Shown here piece after piece: positions 1-9,864 of a stretch of 64,000 nt of DNA (position 1 is the stretch's first letter; every line of letters starts with the position of its first letter). This DNA comes from CAUZWH01 sp965224275 (GTDB lineage Bacteria; Pseudomonadota; Alphaproteobacteria; SHVV01): assembly GCA_965224275.1 (NCBI GenBank), contig CBDCYR010000005.1, forward strand, positions 682,001 through 746,000, written 5' to 3'. The position numbers and the translations under genes are program-made. The notes under the pieces are model-generated. The model ran no database searches. It was given only the letters and a program-made list of their open reading frames with translations, and had not been told where the DNA came from.

Positions 1-266
1 TGCTGGCCTCGCGGTTGCAGTCCGGCCAGCCTACCGCCGGCGCGTTCTACGAACTAACCGCGGTCGCCGCGGTGGTGCTCGGTGGTGCTGCGCTGTTTGG
101 CGGCGAAGGCAAACTCTACAAAAGCGTTATCGGCGTCTTCATCATGGTTGTCCTCGCCAACGCCTTGAATCTCGCCAATGTGCATTCCTACTGGCAGGAG
201 ATTGCTGTCGGATCGGTGATCATTGCCGCCGCCGCGGCAGACCGCTGGCGGCACCGGCGCCAATAG
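1..266 (+). CDS. Sugar ABC transporter permease, C-terminal part (RbsC-like)
   Basis: This is the last 88 or so residues of a gene that begins before the window; the frame opens at base 3 and stops with TAG at 264-266. The visible part has the C-terminal pattern of ribose/xylose-type permeases (BPD_transp_2): a Tyr-Glu-Leu-Thr-Ala-Val-Ala-Ala-Val-Val-Leu-Gly segment, then Gly-Gly-Glu-Gly, then two hydrophobic helices. A sugar-binding protein gene follows about 120 bp downstream, the usual permease-binding protein order. The protein would form the inner-membrane channel of that importer. The family is fairly clear; the sugar is unknown. Confidence 0.8.
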   Translation, partial: LASRLQSGQPTAGAFYELTAVAAVVLGGAALFGGEGKLYKSVIGVFIMVVLANALNLANVHSYWQEIAVGSVIIAAAAADRWRHRRQ

Positions 267-270
267 CAAA

Positions 271-308
271 CCCCTCACCCCACCCTCTCCCCCGGGGTGA
301 GGGCGGGC
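271..308. repeat. Half copy of the GC-rich intergenic palindromic repeat
   Basis: A C-rich CCCCTCACCC arm is followed closely by GGGGTGAGGG. It belongs to the same family as the copies near 6.2, 6.8, 11.5, 20.1, 22.6, 33.1 and 60.5 kb. It lies in the gap between the permease and binding protein genes, where a hairpin could change the expression ratio of the two. Confidence 0.7.
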
Positions 309-389
309 TTTGCATAAGTGGCGGCTTGGAGGTACCCCGCGCGCCGGGAAACTGCTAAGAATCGACAAATTTACTCAGCGGAGGATGCG

Positions 390-1301
390 ATGAAAAAATT
401 AATGCTCGCGGCGTTTTGTGCGCTGATGCTTATTGGTTGGCAGGTCCAGGCAGATGCCAAAACTATTGGTGTTGCCCTCGCCTCCGACACCAATCCTTTC
501 TACATAGCGATGCTCAAGGGCATTCAAAAGCGTGCGGCCGAGCTCGGCTATGACGTTAGCGTCGTCAATGCCGACGAAGATATCGCCAAGCAACTCAACG
601 GGATCAACGATCTCATTGCCAAGGGCGTTGACGGGATTCTCATCTCGCCAATCGACTCCAAAGCGTTATGCAGTGGCTTCGACAAAGCTAAAGCCGCGGG
701 CGTACCGATGATGTCAATTGCGCGCGGCTCGGCCTGCAAGAGCCAATACCTTCACATCGCCGTCGACGAACGTAAGATCGGTGGAGAGATCGGCGCCTGG
801 ACCGCCAAGCAGCTCGGCGGTAAGGGCAAGGTCGCGATGCTGGCCGGCCCGGCTGGCGCCCAGGCGTTTATCAATTTTGCCGAGGGCTATGCCGATGAGA
901 TGGCCAAACATCCCGGAATCAAGATCGTCTATCGCCAGGAAATGTTGCTGACCCGCGAGAACGGCTTGAAGAACGGCGAGGATGCCTTGGTCGCCCACCC
1001 CGATCTTGCTGCCATCTATGGCGCCAATGATGAACTCGGCATGGGCGCCGCCCAGGCCGTTGCCGCAGCGGGGCTTGGGGGCAAAGTCATTGTCACTGGG
1101 ATGAATGGAATCCCGCCCGCGGTCAAGGCCGTTAAGAAGGGGAGCCTGGGCCTAACGGTGTCGCTCAACCCGGTCGCCTGGGGCATTCTCGGTGCCAATA
1201 CAGTCGATGGAGCTTTATCGGGCAAGAAACACGGCGCCAGGGTCTTTGTCGGTCATGCGCTGGTCGACAAAACCAACGTCGATAAGTTCATTCGCAAGTA
1301 G
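390..1301 (+). CDS. Sugar ABC transporter substrate-binding protein (RbsB-like)
   Basis: A 303-residue periplasmic binding protein of the Peripla_BP_4 (ribose/galactose) family. The start ATG at 390 is preceded by GCGGAGG at a good distance; an upstream in-frame ATG at 318 has no such site and would spoil the signal peptide. Residues 1-23 are a Sec signal (Lys-Lys, hydrophobic core, cut near Ala-Asp-Ala). The mature protein starts Lys-Thr-Ile-Gly-Val-Ala and has the family's Asn-Pro-Phe-Tyr near residue 36 and an Ile-Ser-Pro-Ile-Asp segment near residue 89. It delivers sugar to the permease encoded just upstream. The exact sugar cannot be told. Confidence 0.85.
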   Translation: MKKLMLAAFCALMLIGWQVQADAKTIGVALASDTNPFYIAMLKGIQKRAAELGYDVSVVNADEDIAKQLNGINDLIAKGVDGILISPIDSKALCSGFDKAKAAGVPMMSIARGSACKSQYLHIAVDERKIGGEIGAWTAKQLGGKGKVAMLAGPAGAQAFINFAEGYADEMAKHPGIKIVYRQEMLLTRENGLKNGEDALVAHPDLAAIYGANDELGMGAAQAVAAAGLGGKVIVTGMNGIPPAVKAVKKGSLGLTVSLNPVAWGILGANTVDGALSGKKHGARVFVGHALVDKTNVDKFIRK

Positions 1302-1318
1302 CCAAAGCGAAAATTAGA

Positions 1319-1345
1319 GTGAGGCAGCATGGGTCGCTGCCTCAC
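1319..1345 (+). promoter_or_regulatory. Perfect 10-bp hairpin ahead of the pirin gene
   Basis: GTGAGGCAGC (1319-1328) pairs perfectly with GCTGCCTCAC (1336-1345) around a 7-base loop. No T-run follows, so it is not a typical terminator. It ends four bases before the AAGGAG ribosome site of the pirin gene, and could stabilise the upstream transporter mRNA or affect pirin translation. Confidence 0.55.
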
Positions 1346-1360
1346 CCGCAAGGAGTCCTA

Positions 1361-2209
1361 ATGTCAGATCGTCAACGGGTCGTTGCGCGCGTCGTTAACG
1401 GCCAGCCCGCGAGCGATGGTGCCGGAGTTCGGTTGATGCGTATCCTCGGCACGCAAAACCTCGATCACCACGATCCGTTCCTGTTGCTCGACGAGTTCCG
1501 TAATGAAAACCCCGACGACTACATCACAGGGTTTCCGGCACATCCGCATCGCGGCTTCGAAACCGTGACGTACATGCTCGAAGGGCTCATGCGCCACGAA
1601 GACTCCGTCGGCAACAACGGTCTTCTCACGCCCGGATCGGTGCAATGGATGACGGCCGGGCAGGGGATCATCCACAGCGAGATGCCGGAGCAATCCAACG
1701 GATTGTTGTGGGGTTACCAGCTGTGGGTCAACTTGCCGGCCTCGCTAAAGATGGCCGAACCGCGCTACCAGGATATTCCCGCCGAACAGATCCCGGAAAC
1801 CTCCGACCCGGGCGAGCGCGTTCGTATCATTGCCGGCGCGCATGCCGGCGTCGCCGGTGCCGCCGAAACGCTGACCGGCGTGACCTATCTCGATGTCCAT
1901 CTTGAGGCCGGCGCGAGCTTTGCCCACGACCTCGCCGACGGCCACAACAGCCTCGCTTATGTCTACGAGGGTGCATTGACCGGTGCGGATACCGTCGGGC
2001 GTTCGGTCGAGATCGGACGCGGCCAGTTGGGCATCCTCAGCCCGTTTGGCGCGGTCAATCTTGCGGCCGAAACCGGCGCGCGTTTCCTCTTCATCGCCGG
2101 TGCACCGATCAATGAGCCGGTCGAACGCATGGGGCCCTTCGTGATGAACACCCGCGAGGAGTTGATGCAGGCGGCGCAGGAATATCGGGCGGGAACCTTC
2201 GCCGCCTAA
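1361..2209 (+). CDS. Pirin family protein
   Basis: A 282-residue bicupin protein. The start ATG at 1361 has AAGGAG five bases upstream; the longer frame from 1319 begins inside a hairpin and is less likely. The pirin signature is clear in the N-terminal cupin: Leu-Asp-His-His-Asp-Pro-Phe-Leu, then [14 protein letters not shown], and His-Ser-Glu-Met-Pro further on, supplying the three His and one Glu metal ligands. Pirins bind iron and some oxidise quercetin; the physiological role in bacteria is usually unknown. The glycosylase gene follows after five bases and may be translated together with it. Confidence 0.9.
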   Translation: MSDRQRVVARVVNGQPASDGAGVRLMRILGTQNLDHHDPFLLLDEFRNENPDDYITGFPAHPHRGFETVTYMLEGLMRHEDSVGNNGLLTPGSVQWMTAGQGIIHSEMPEQSNGLLWGYQLWVNLPASLKMAEPRYQDIPAEQIPETSDPGERVRIIAGAHAGVAGAAETLTGVTYLDVHLEAGASFAHDLADGHNSLAYVYEGALTGADTVGRSVEIGRGQLGILSPFGAVNLAAETGARFLFIAGAPINEPVERMGPFVMNTREELMQAAQEYRAGTFAA

Positions 2210-2214
2210 GCGCC

Positions 2215-3126
2215 ATGCCCGAACTGCCCGACGTCGCGATCTACATCGAAAGTCTCGATCGCCACATCGCCGGCGCCCGCCTCGAAGATATCAGGCTGTT
2301 CAACCCATTCCTGCTGCGTACGGTCGACCCCCCGATCGCCGCGGCCAAGGGAAAGCGGGTCGGCGCCTCTCACCGCATCGGCAAACGTATCGTCATCGGC
2401 CTGGAGGATGATCTTTTCCTGGTTATCCATTTGATGATTGCCGGCCGTTTGCGGTGGCGCAAACCTGGCGCCAAGCGGCCGGGCAAACAGGGACTTGCGG
2501 CGTTTGATTTTGCCGACGGCACGTTGATGTTTACCGAAGCGGCCTCGAAGAAACGCGCCTCGCTCCATGTTGTCCGCGGTGCAACCGCTCTTGCCGAGCA
2601 CGATCCCGGCGGCATCGAGCCGCTCGACTGCGCACTCGAAGCGTTTGCGCAGGCGCTGACCGGCGAGAATCACACGCTCAAGCGTTCGCTTACCGATCCG
2701 CATTTGTTCAGCGGCATCGGCAATGCCTATTCCGATGAGATCCTGCACCGGGCGCGTTTATCGCCGCTACGGATGTCGCAAAAGCTGACGGACGAAGAAA
2801 TCAGTCGCCTCTTTCACGCCACGCGCGACACGCTCACCGAGTGGACCGAGCGCCTGCGGGCGCAGACCGGCGAGGGATTCCCCGACAAAGTCACGGCCTT
2901 TCATGACGAGATGGCGGTGCATGGACGCTACCGCGAGCCGTGCCCCGATTGCGGCTCGCCCGTTCAGCGCATTGCGTACGCCGAAAACGAATGCAACTAC
3001 TGCGCAACTTGCCAGAACGAGGGGCGCCTGCTGGCCGACCGTTCGCTATCGCGCTTGCTCAAGAAAGACTGGCCCCGCACCCTCGACGAACTCGAAAGGA
3101 AACGCAGCCAGCTTAAAGCGGGTTGA
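2215..3126 (+). CDS. Fpg/Nei family DNA glycosylase
   Basis: A 303-residue base-excision repair glycosylase/AP lyase. It opens Met-Pro-Glu-Leu-Pro-Asp, with Pro2 as the expected Schiff-base nucleophile and Glu3 as the acid. The middle part has the helix-two-turn-helix region ([11 protein letters not shown]). The C-terminus carries a zinc finger: Cys-Pro-Asp-Cys, then Asn-Tyr-Cys-Ala-Thr-Cys-Gln, followed by [11 protein letters not shown] replaces the usual Glu in the PELPE motif, as in an Nei-like alphaproteobacterial branch, so the substrate may differ from 8-oxoguanine. The start lies five bases after the pirin stop with no strong ribosome site of its own. Confidence 0.85.
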   Translation: MPELPDVAIYIESLDRHIAGARLEDIRLFNPFLLRTVDPPIAAAKGKRVGASHRIGKRIVIGLEDDLFLVIHLMIAGRLRWRKPGAKRPGKQGLAAFDFADGTLMFTEAASKKRASLHVVRGATALAEHDPGGIEPLDCALEAFAQALTGENHTLKRSLTDPHLFSGIGNAYSDEILHRARLSPLRMSQKLTDEEISRLFHATRDTLTEWTERLRAQTGEGFPDKVTAFHDEMAVHGRYREPCPDCGSPVQRIAYAENECNYCATCQNEGRLLADRSLSRLLKKDWPRTLDELERKRSQLKAG

Positions 3127-3142
3127 CGAAAACCCGTCGCGA

Positions 3143-3367
3143 TCAGGATCCGGGATTGGATGGTGCGGGCGGGCGCCCACGTCGATGAAGTATCCGGCTC
3201 AACCAGCGCCAGGTTTGTTTGCGTTGGTTTGGCGGGGAACGCCTCCTTGCCGCTTCTCGGAAATGAGCGTCCAGGTCGCGGGTGCCGATGATGTTTTCGG
3301 CGCAGCCGCACCCTTCGTTGAGCGCAATCTTCTCATAGTAAAAACGTTCGAAACTATCGCGTCGCAT
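3143..3367 (-). CDS. Small hypothetical protein
   Basis: A possible 74-residue protein starting Met-Arg-Arg-Asp-Ser-Phe-Glu-Arg-Phe-Tyr-Tyr-Glu-Lys. It has a Gly-Cys-Gly-Cys-Ala-Glu-Asn motif and a basic C-terminus. I do not recognise it. It is listed because its composition is protein-like and it fills most of a 350-bp gap between two convergent genes. An earlier in-frame start exists at 3397. Confidence 0.35.
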   Translation of the reverse strand: MRRDSFERFYYEKIALNEGCGCAENIIGTRDLDAHFREAARRRSPPNQRKQTWRWLSRILHRRGRPPAPSNPGS

Positions 3368-3475
3368 TGAATGCTTCCATGCCGTGGGCGAAGTCATAGC
3401 ATCTTAACGTGTTACCGATTTCAGCGGCTCAAATTCAACAGCGTAATCGGCCATACGGCTTCCTCGCGTCGCGCA

Positions 3476-4987
<1,512 letters not shown>

Positions 4988-5071
4988 CGCTTGCCCCTTC
5001 TTAGACGACCAGACACCGCGCTATGCTCGGTAATAAGATCGTTGTCTTCTACAACCCCAAGGGTAACCCAT

Positions 5072-6163
5072 ATGGGCGAAGCCATGCGTGATGTCGTCGT
5101 GTTCGGGGCCGGAAAAATCGGCGTGATGATCGCCGACTTTCTCCACAAAACCAGCGACTACGCATTGACGGTCGTCGATTCCAATGCAGCGGCAGTTGAG
5201 CGGCTCGCCGCCAAAGGGATTGAGGGCATTGTCGCGGATGTCGAAGACGAGAAAGAGCGCCGCAATAGTCTCGACGGCAAGGACATCGCAATTAGTGCTT
5301 TGCCCTACTTCGTCAACACCGGTATCGGCGAAACCGCCCGCGATTGCGGCGTCCACTATTTCGACCTCACCGAAGACGTCGCCACGACGCGAGCGCTCCG
5401 CGCTCTGGCCGATGGCGCCGACAGCGCCTTCGTACCGCAATGCGGGCTGGCGCCGGGGTTCATTTCGATTGTTGCCCACGACCTTGCCCAGAAATTCGAT
5501 TCGCTCGATACGGTCAAAATGCGAGTTGGCGCACTGCCCAAATTTCCGTCCAACGAGCTCAAATACAATCTCACCTGGAGCACCGATGGATTGATCAACG
5601 AGTATTGCAACGAATGCGAAGCGATTCACGAGGGTGAGCGCGTTGAAGCGCGTGCGCTCGATGGCTACGAGCATTTCTCGCTCGACGGCATCGCCTACGA
5701 GGCCTTCAACACCTCGGGCGGGCTTGGCACGTTGTGCGAAACTTTCGACGGCAAGGTCCGCAACCTCGACTACAAAACCGTGCGTTATCCCGGCCACCGC
5801 GATCTCATCCGCATGCTGGCCCGCGATCTCCGTCTCTGCGAGCGCCGCGAACTGTTTCTTGAAGTGCTGGAAAACGCGGTTCCCGCCACCACCCAGGATG
5901 TCGTGCTGGTATTCGTCACTGTCACCGGCGAGCGCGAGGGCGCGCTCACCCAGGAAAGCTTCGCCCGTAAGATCTATTCCGATGAGATCGACGGCACCAC
6001 CCGCAGCGCCATCCAAATCACCACCGCCGCCGGCGTCTGCGCCATGGTCGATTTGCTGCGCGAGGGCAAGCTGCCGCAAAAAGGCTTCGTTACCCAGGAA
6101 AGCGCTGGCTTTGACGATTTCATCGCCAACCGCTTCGGCCGCTACTACGACGGCGAGGAGTAG
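5072..6163 (+). CDS. Saccharopine dehydrogenase family protein
   Basis: A 363-residue protein beginning Met-Gly-Glu-Ala-Met-Arg-Asp-Val-Val-Val-Phe-Gly-Ala-Gly-Lys-Ile-Gly, a Rossmann dinucleotide-binding start. The ATG at 5072 has AAGGG eight bases upstream and is preferred over the long frame from 4991. Further on come Cys-Gly-Leu-Ala-Pro-Gly-Phe and a C-terminal saccharopine-reductase-like domain. The enzyme would interconvert saccharopine and glutamate plus aminoadipate semialdehyde, or be a lysine dehydrogenase. The semialdehyde is the substrate of the ALDH encoded divergently, so the pair is a plausible lysine-degradation unit. Confidence 0.85.
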   Translation: MGEAMRDVVVFGAGKIGVMIADFLHKTSDYALTVVDSNAAAVERLAAKGIEGIVADVEDEKERRNSLDGKDIAISALPYFVNTGIGETARDCGVHYFDLTEDVATTRALRALADGADSAFVPQCGLAPGFISIVAHDLAQKFDSLDTVKMRVGALPKFPSNELKYNLTWSTDGLINEYCNECEAIHEGERVEARALDGYEHFSLDGIAYEAFNTSGGLGTLCETFDGKVRNLDYKTVRYPGHRDLIRMLARDLRLCERRELFLEVLENAVPATTQDVVLVFVTVTGEREGALTQESFARKIYSDEIDGTTRSAIQITTAAGVCAMVDLLREGKLPQKGFVTQESAGFDDFIANRFGRYYDGEE

Positions 6164-6203
6164 TCGGCCTTACGGACCGGCCGCGATGTCGTGGTCGCGT
6201 AGT

Positions 6204-6328
6204 CACCCCTCACCCCCGCCCTCTCCCCAAACGGGCGAGGGAGCTAGCGGTGCACGCGACGGAACGGGCGACCGTCGCGCCAGTGGCGCGGCGAAAGCGT
6301 GCCCGCATGGGGTAGGGTGAGGGGGCCC
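6204..6328. repeat. Intergenic palindromic repeat with embedded 38-bp element
   Basis: An outer CACCCCTCACCC arm and a closing GGGTGAGGGG arm enclose shorter inverted segments. Bases 6267-6304 form a 38-bp block found without change at 33151-33188 and in part near 60569. It lies between two convergent genes and could act as a bidirectional mRNA end. Confidence 0.75.
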
Positions 6329-6361
6329 TTTACAGATTAGGCGGGGCGGACCCACACCCGA

Positions 6362-6793
6362 TCAATCTTTATCCAAATCGACCAAATTCGCTGCAATCCG
6401 CTCGCGGATATCGTCGGGCATCGGCGCCGATGTGCGGGTCTCGGGGTCGAAGAACACTTCGACCGAGTCCTGGGTCGCGCACAGCACGCCGGTATCGACG
6501 TTATACATGCGCTGGGTGTGGCCGATGCTCTTGGTGCCCGCCTTGGTGAACCCGCCTTTGACGATGATCAGCGATCCCGCCTTGAGCTCGTGCAGAAACG
6601 TCACCGTGATCTGCGCGACCACGGGGTGAACCCCGCGATCGTCGATATCGTCGAGCTTCAGGCCAATCAGCGACCAGATCTGAAAGCCGGCATCATCGAA
6701 AAAGTGGGTGTAGTAGCGCACGTTGAGGTGCCCGTAGTGATCGCACTGCCACGGGAACACCACCCCACGATTGGTCTCGGTCCAGTCAGCCAT
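6362..6793 (-). CDS. Acyl-CoA thioesterase, 4HBT (hotdog) family
   Basis: A 143-residue single hotdog-fold protein. The ATG at 6793 begins Met-Ala-Asp-Trp-Thr-Glu; the frame continues upstream through an intergenic repeat and that part is not coding. The signature Gln-Cys-Asp-His-Tyr-Gly-His-Leu-Asn-Val-Arg-Tyr-Tyr carries the Asp of 4-hydroxybenzoyl-CoA thioesterase relatives. It should hydrolyse a CoA thioester in the cytosol; the acyl group is unknown. It lies downstream of ahcY on the same strand but is separated by a hairpin repeat, so co-transcription is uncertain. Confidence 0.85.
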   Translation of the reverse strand: MADWTETNRGVVFPWQCDHYGHLNVRYYTHFFDDAGFQIWSLIGLKLDDIDDRGVHPVVAQITVTFLHELKAGSLIIVKGGFTKAGTKSIGHTQRMYNVDTGVLCATQDSVEVFFDPETRTSAPMPDDIRERIAANLVDLDKD

Positions 6794-6807
6794 GGTTCTC
6801 TCCAGCA

Positions 6808-6906
6808 ACCCCTCACCCCGGCCCTCTCCCACAAGGGGAGAGGGAGCAGATCGAGCGTGAGATAGAGGCCCTCTCCCCTTGTGGGAGAGGGTTGGGTGAG
6901 GGGGGT
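6808..6906. repeat. Intergenic palindromic repeat, full copy
   Basis: The outer arms CCCCTCACCCC and GGGTGAGGGG, with inner CCCTCTCCC and GGGAGAGGG segments, make a near-complete long hairpin between ahcY and the thioesterase gene. Confidence 0.8.
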
Positions 6907-6930
6907 GTTTGTTTCCTAACTTCTGCCCTC

Positions 6931-8226
6931 TTAGTACCGGTAATACTCCGGCTTGAACGGGCCCTTGTCGGAGATGCCGAGATAGTTCGACTGCGCGGCC
7001 GTCAGCGTCGTCAGATGCACGCCGAGCTTGGCGAGATGCAGCTGCGCAACCTTCTCGTCGAGGTGCTTGGGCAACACATACACCTCGTGCTTGTAATTGG
7101 TGTGGTTGTTCCAGATCTCGATCTGGGCCAGCACCTGGTTGGTGAACGAGTTGCTCATTACGAAGCTTGGATGCCCGGTTGCACAACCCAGGTTCACCAA
7201 TCGCCCTTCGGCCAGCACGATTAGGCGCTTGCCGTCAGGGAACTCGACCTCATCGACCTGCGGCTTGACATTGTGCCACTTCAGATTGCGCAGCGCCGCG
7301 ATCTGGATCTCCGAATCGAAGTGACCAATGTTGCACACGATCGCACGGTCGTGCATGGCCCGCATATGATCCAGCGTGATCACGTCGATATTGCCGGTCG
7401 TGGTTACGAAGATGTCGCCCTGCGACGCGGCTTCGTCCATCGTGACCACCTGATAGCCTTCCATCGCCGCCTGCAATGCGCAGATCGGATCAATCTCGGT
7501 TACCAGAATCCGACAACCCTGGCCCTTGAGTGCAGCGGTGCACCCCTTGCCGACATCGCCGTAACCGGCTACCACCGCCACCTTGCCCGCCAGCATCACG
7601 TCGGTCGCGCGCTTGATGCCGTCGACCAGGCTTTCGCGGCAGCCATAGAGATTGTCGAACTTCGATTTCGTCACCGAGTCGTTGACGTTGAACGCCACGG
7701 TTTTGAGAGTATTGGACTTTGCCATCTCGTAGAGCCGGTGAACCCCGGTTGTGGTCTCTTCCGAGAGCCCGCGGATATCGGCCAGCATATCGGGGTGCTT
7801 TTCGTGCATCACCTGGGTCAAATCACCGCCATCATCGAGAATCATGTTGAGCTGCCAGCCGTCCGGACCGGTGATGGTCTGATCGATTGCCCACCAGAAT
7901 TCGTCATCGTCCATGCCTTTCCAGGCAAACACCGGCACGCCGGTGGCGGCGATCGCGGCGGCCGCATGATCCTGGGTCGAAAAGATATTGCATGAACTCC
8001 AACGCACTTCGGCGCCGAGTGCAGCCAGCGATTCGATCAGCACCGCGGTTTGGATCGTCATATGCAGGCAGCCTGCAATGCGGGCGCCCTTGAGCGGCTG
8101 TTCGGCTGCGAATTCTTCGCGAATCGCCATCAAGCCGGGCATCTCGGTTTCGGCAATGTTGATTTCCTTGCGCCCCCACTCGGCCAGCGACATATCGGCA
8201 ACTTTACAGTCCGTGAATTCAGCCAT
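6931..8226 (-). CDS. ahcY: Adenosylhomocysteinase
   Basis: A 431-residue enzyme that splits S-adenosylhomocysteine into adenosine and homocysteine, keeping cellular methylation going. The NAD site [10 protein letters not shown] is complete. The N-terminal Leu-His-Met-Thr-Ile-Gln-Thr-Ala substrate region and the C-terminal Lys-Pro-Glu-Tyr-Tyr-Arg-Tyr tail are standard. The start has AGGAAA just upstream. The next gene upstream on the same strand encodes a methyltransferase-like protein. The leader has a G+C-rich stem, but I could not match it to a known SAM or SAH riboswitch. Confidence 0.97.
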   Translation of the reverse strand: MAEFTDCKVADMSLAEWGRKEINIAETEMPGLMAIREEFAAEQPLKGARIAGCLHMTIQTAVLIESLAALGAEVRWSSCNIFSTQDHAAAAIAATGVPVFAWKGMDDDEFWWAIDQTITGPDGWQLNMILDDGGDLTQVMHEKHPDMLADIRGLSEETTTGVHRLYEMAKSNTLKTVAFNVNDSVTKSKFDNLYGCRESLVDGIKRATDVMLAGKVAVVAGYGDVGKGCTAALKGQGCRILVTEIDPICALQAAMEGYQVVTMDEAASQGDIFVTTTGNIDVITLDHMRAMHDRAIVCNIGHFDSEIQIAALRNLKWHNVKPQVDEVEFPDGKRLIVLAEGRLVNLGCATGHPSFVMSNSFTNQVLAQIEIWNNHTNYKHEVYVLPKHLDEKVAQLHLAKLGVHLTTLTAAQSNYLGISDKGPFKPEYYRY

Positions 8227-8315
8227 TTTCGTTTCCTGTTGTTGAGTTGGATTTATTGGTTATCGCGGCAGGCCGCCAGGAGCGGGGCCAGGCCAACGCA
8301 TTTCTTCAAAGTGCA

Positions 8316-9683
8316 TTAGAGTCTCCGCCGTGAGATGACGAAGGATTCGTCGTTGAACCAGAGGCCGCCGCGGTCGCGCAGCACATCACGGGTGGCGTCG
8401 AGATAGGCGTCGCCGCGCATCGCTTCGTCGACCCGTTGATCGTCGATCTGGGCAACGTAGATCGCCGCGTTCCAGGCGGCGAGCAGCGTCGAGGTGCCGA
8501 TTGAGTCACCGATCTCCGAGGGCAACGTATGCATGTCGTAACGAAACAGCGCCCGTTGGTCCGCATAGGCCTGGTAGTTGAGGTCGCGATGGGTTCCCTT
8601 CAACGTTTGCTTGGTTACTTTGAGCAGGTCGTGCCGATTGTGAATAAAGGGATCTTCGTCCGCCCAAACGCGGTGGATGATTTCGAGCCCCGGATCATCA
8701 CCGTGCGAGTGAATCACCAGCATGCGTCCGCCGGCGGCGAGGCTCGATGCCAACGGGGAAACCACACGGCTTGCTTTGAACTCGAGCGGCATGCGGGCCC
8801 GATAGGGTTGCGACGCGATCACCAGATCGTAGTTGCCGGTGTTCTGACCCGGTTTGGGAATGATCGAATCGAGCAGAAAGCGATGATCCTCGCGATACAG
8901 CACCAGCACCGAGGGGCGCACGTAAAGCGGATTGCCGGTCTTGGCGCTCGATCGTACCTGCCATCCTTCCGACAGCATCGGCTGCAGTGCCTTGATCTGC
9001 TCGTCGAACTCGTAAGGGGTCGACCCCGCGAGCGGTACCTCTTGCCAGTTCAACATCGAGGCCGCTTCAACCGATCGCGGCATCAGCCACGGTGATTCCG
9101 TGTAGTAGAGATTGGTAACGACCAAAACCGTTGCCGGGTGTTCGAAGAACCGATCGGGCATCTTCTCCAAGCCGAGCCGCACGTCCTCGAGACTGATTTC
9201 CTTGCCGACGATGAAGAATGGCACCGTGGGAAAGCGCCGATGCATCTGGCGCATCACTCGGGTGAGCACGGTGCCATCTCCCATGCCGGCATCAAACACG
9301 CGCAGCGCGGGCGGTTGCGGGCTCAAATACTGCAGCTCCATCCCGACGCGTTCGGCAATCACCCATTTCTCGCTGCACGTGTTCACGAACAGCAGATACT
9401 TCTGGCGATTGTCATAGAAACGGAACGGACGCTGATCCGCGCTTACTTTCTTCGCCGTGCGCTTCTTCTTGGACGTCGATTTCGTGGTTGGCGAACTGGT
9501 GTGGGTTTCGGCCATGAAATCCTGAATTCTGGCCAGGGTCCGTGTGGTAATGCGACCGCCTGCGCGCACCCGGCCAACGAACTTGCCGTCATTGACCGAG
9601 AGCCGGCCAAAAGTTGATTCGGCCATACCGTGGCGGCGGCAATAGTCCTCAATATCGTTTATGAGTGCGGGCGCATCATCCAT
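8316..9683 (-). CDS. Methyltransferase-like protein with N-terminal DNA-binding-like region
   Basis: A 455-residue protein if started at the ATG at 9683 (Met-Asp-Asp-Ala-Pro-Ala-Leu-Ile); an ATG at 9725 gives 14 more residues of basic, unlikely sequence. Residues 1-60 look like a small helical module (Ser-Thr-Phe-Gly-Arg-Leu-Ser-Val-Asn-Asp-Gly, then Ile-Thr-Thr-Arg-Thr-Leu-Ala-Arg-Ile). A Lys-rich linker follows, then a class I methyltransferase-like motif, Val-Phe-Asp-Ala-Gly-Met-Gly-Asp-Gly-Thr-Val. No substrate is known to me. It sits upstream of ahcY on the same strand, which would remove its by-product if it uses SAM. Confidence 0.65.
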   Translation of the reverse strand: MDDAPALINDIEDYCRRHGMAESTFGRLSVNDGKFVGRVRAGGRITTRTLARIQDFMAETHTSSPTTKSTSKKKRTAKKVSADQRPFRFYDNRQKYLLFVNTCSEKWVIAERVGMELQYLSPQPPALRVFDAGMGDGTVLTRVMRQMHRRFPTVPFFIVGKEISLEDVRLGLEKMPDRFFEHPATVLVVTNLYYTESPWLMPRSVEAASMLNWQEVPLAGSTPYEFDEQIKALQPMLSEGWQVRSSAKTGNPLYVRPSVLVLYREDHRFLLDSIIPKPGQNTGNYDLVIASQPYRARMPLEFKASRVVSPLASSLAAGGRMLVIHSHGDDPGLEIIHRVWADEDPFIHNRHDLLKVTKQTLKGTHRDLNYQAYADQRALFRYDMHTLPSEIGDSIGTSTLLAAWNAAIYVAQIDDQRVDEAMRGDAYLDATRDVLRDRGGLWFNDESFVISRRRL

Positions 9684-9813
9684 CGGTACGGCTGATATAC
9701 GCCGCGTTCTACGGCCGGTCAACACCTTGAAAGTGGGACGGTGTTCGGCGCTCAGATTCTAGTCAAGTCACTGATAAAAAACAATATAACAAATATCCCT
9801 ACCGTGTTGAAAC

Positions 9814-9829
9814 GTGGGACCCGTCCCAC
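9814..9829. promoter_or_regulatory. Operator-like palindrome
   Basis: GTGGGAC and GTCCCAC are separated by CC: seven-bp arms in an AT-rich 180-bp gap between the amidase stop and the methyltransferase-like gene. A half-site GTGGGAC recurs at 9733-9739, nearer the gene start. This spacing would suit a dimeric repressor acting on the minus-strand gene at 8316-9683. No regulator is assigned. Confidence 0.4.
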
Positions 9830-9864
9830 AAAACGAGGAATCCTACAAAATCGGCGTGCGCAGT

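Noticed and set aside
5021..6079. Long antisense frame over the saccharopine dehydrogenase gene
   Set aside because: It mirrors a clear gene on the plus strand, shows no family motif and is a usual shadow in GC-rich DNA.
8227..8315. SAM or SAH riboswitch ahead of ahcY
   Set aside because: A GC-rich stem exists but I could not match the conserved core of any known class by eye; a covariance-model search would be needed.
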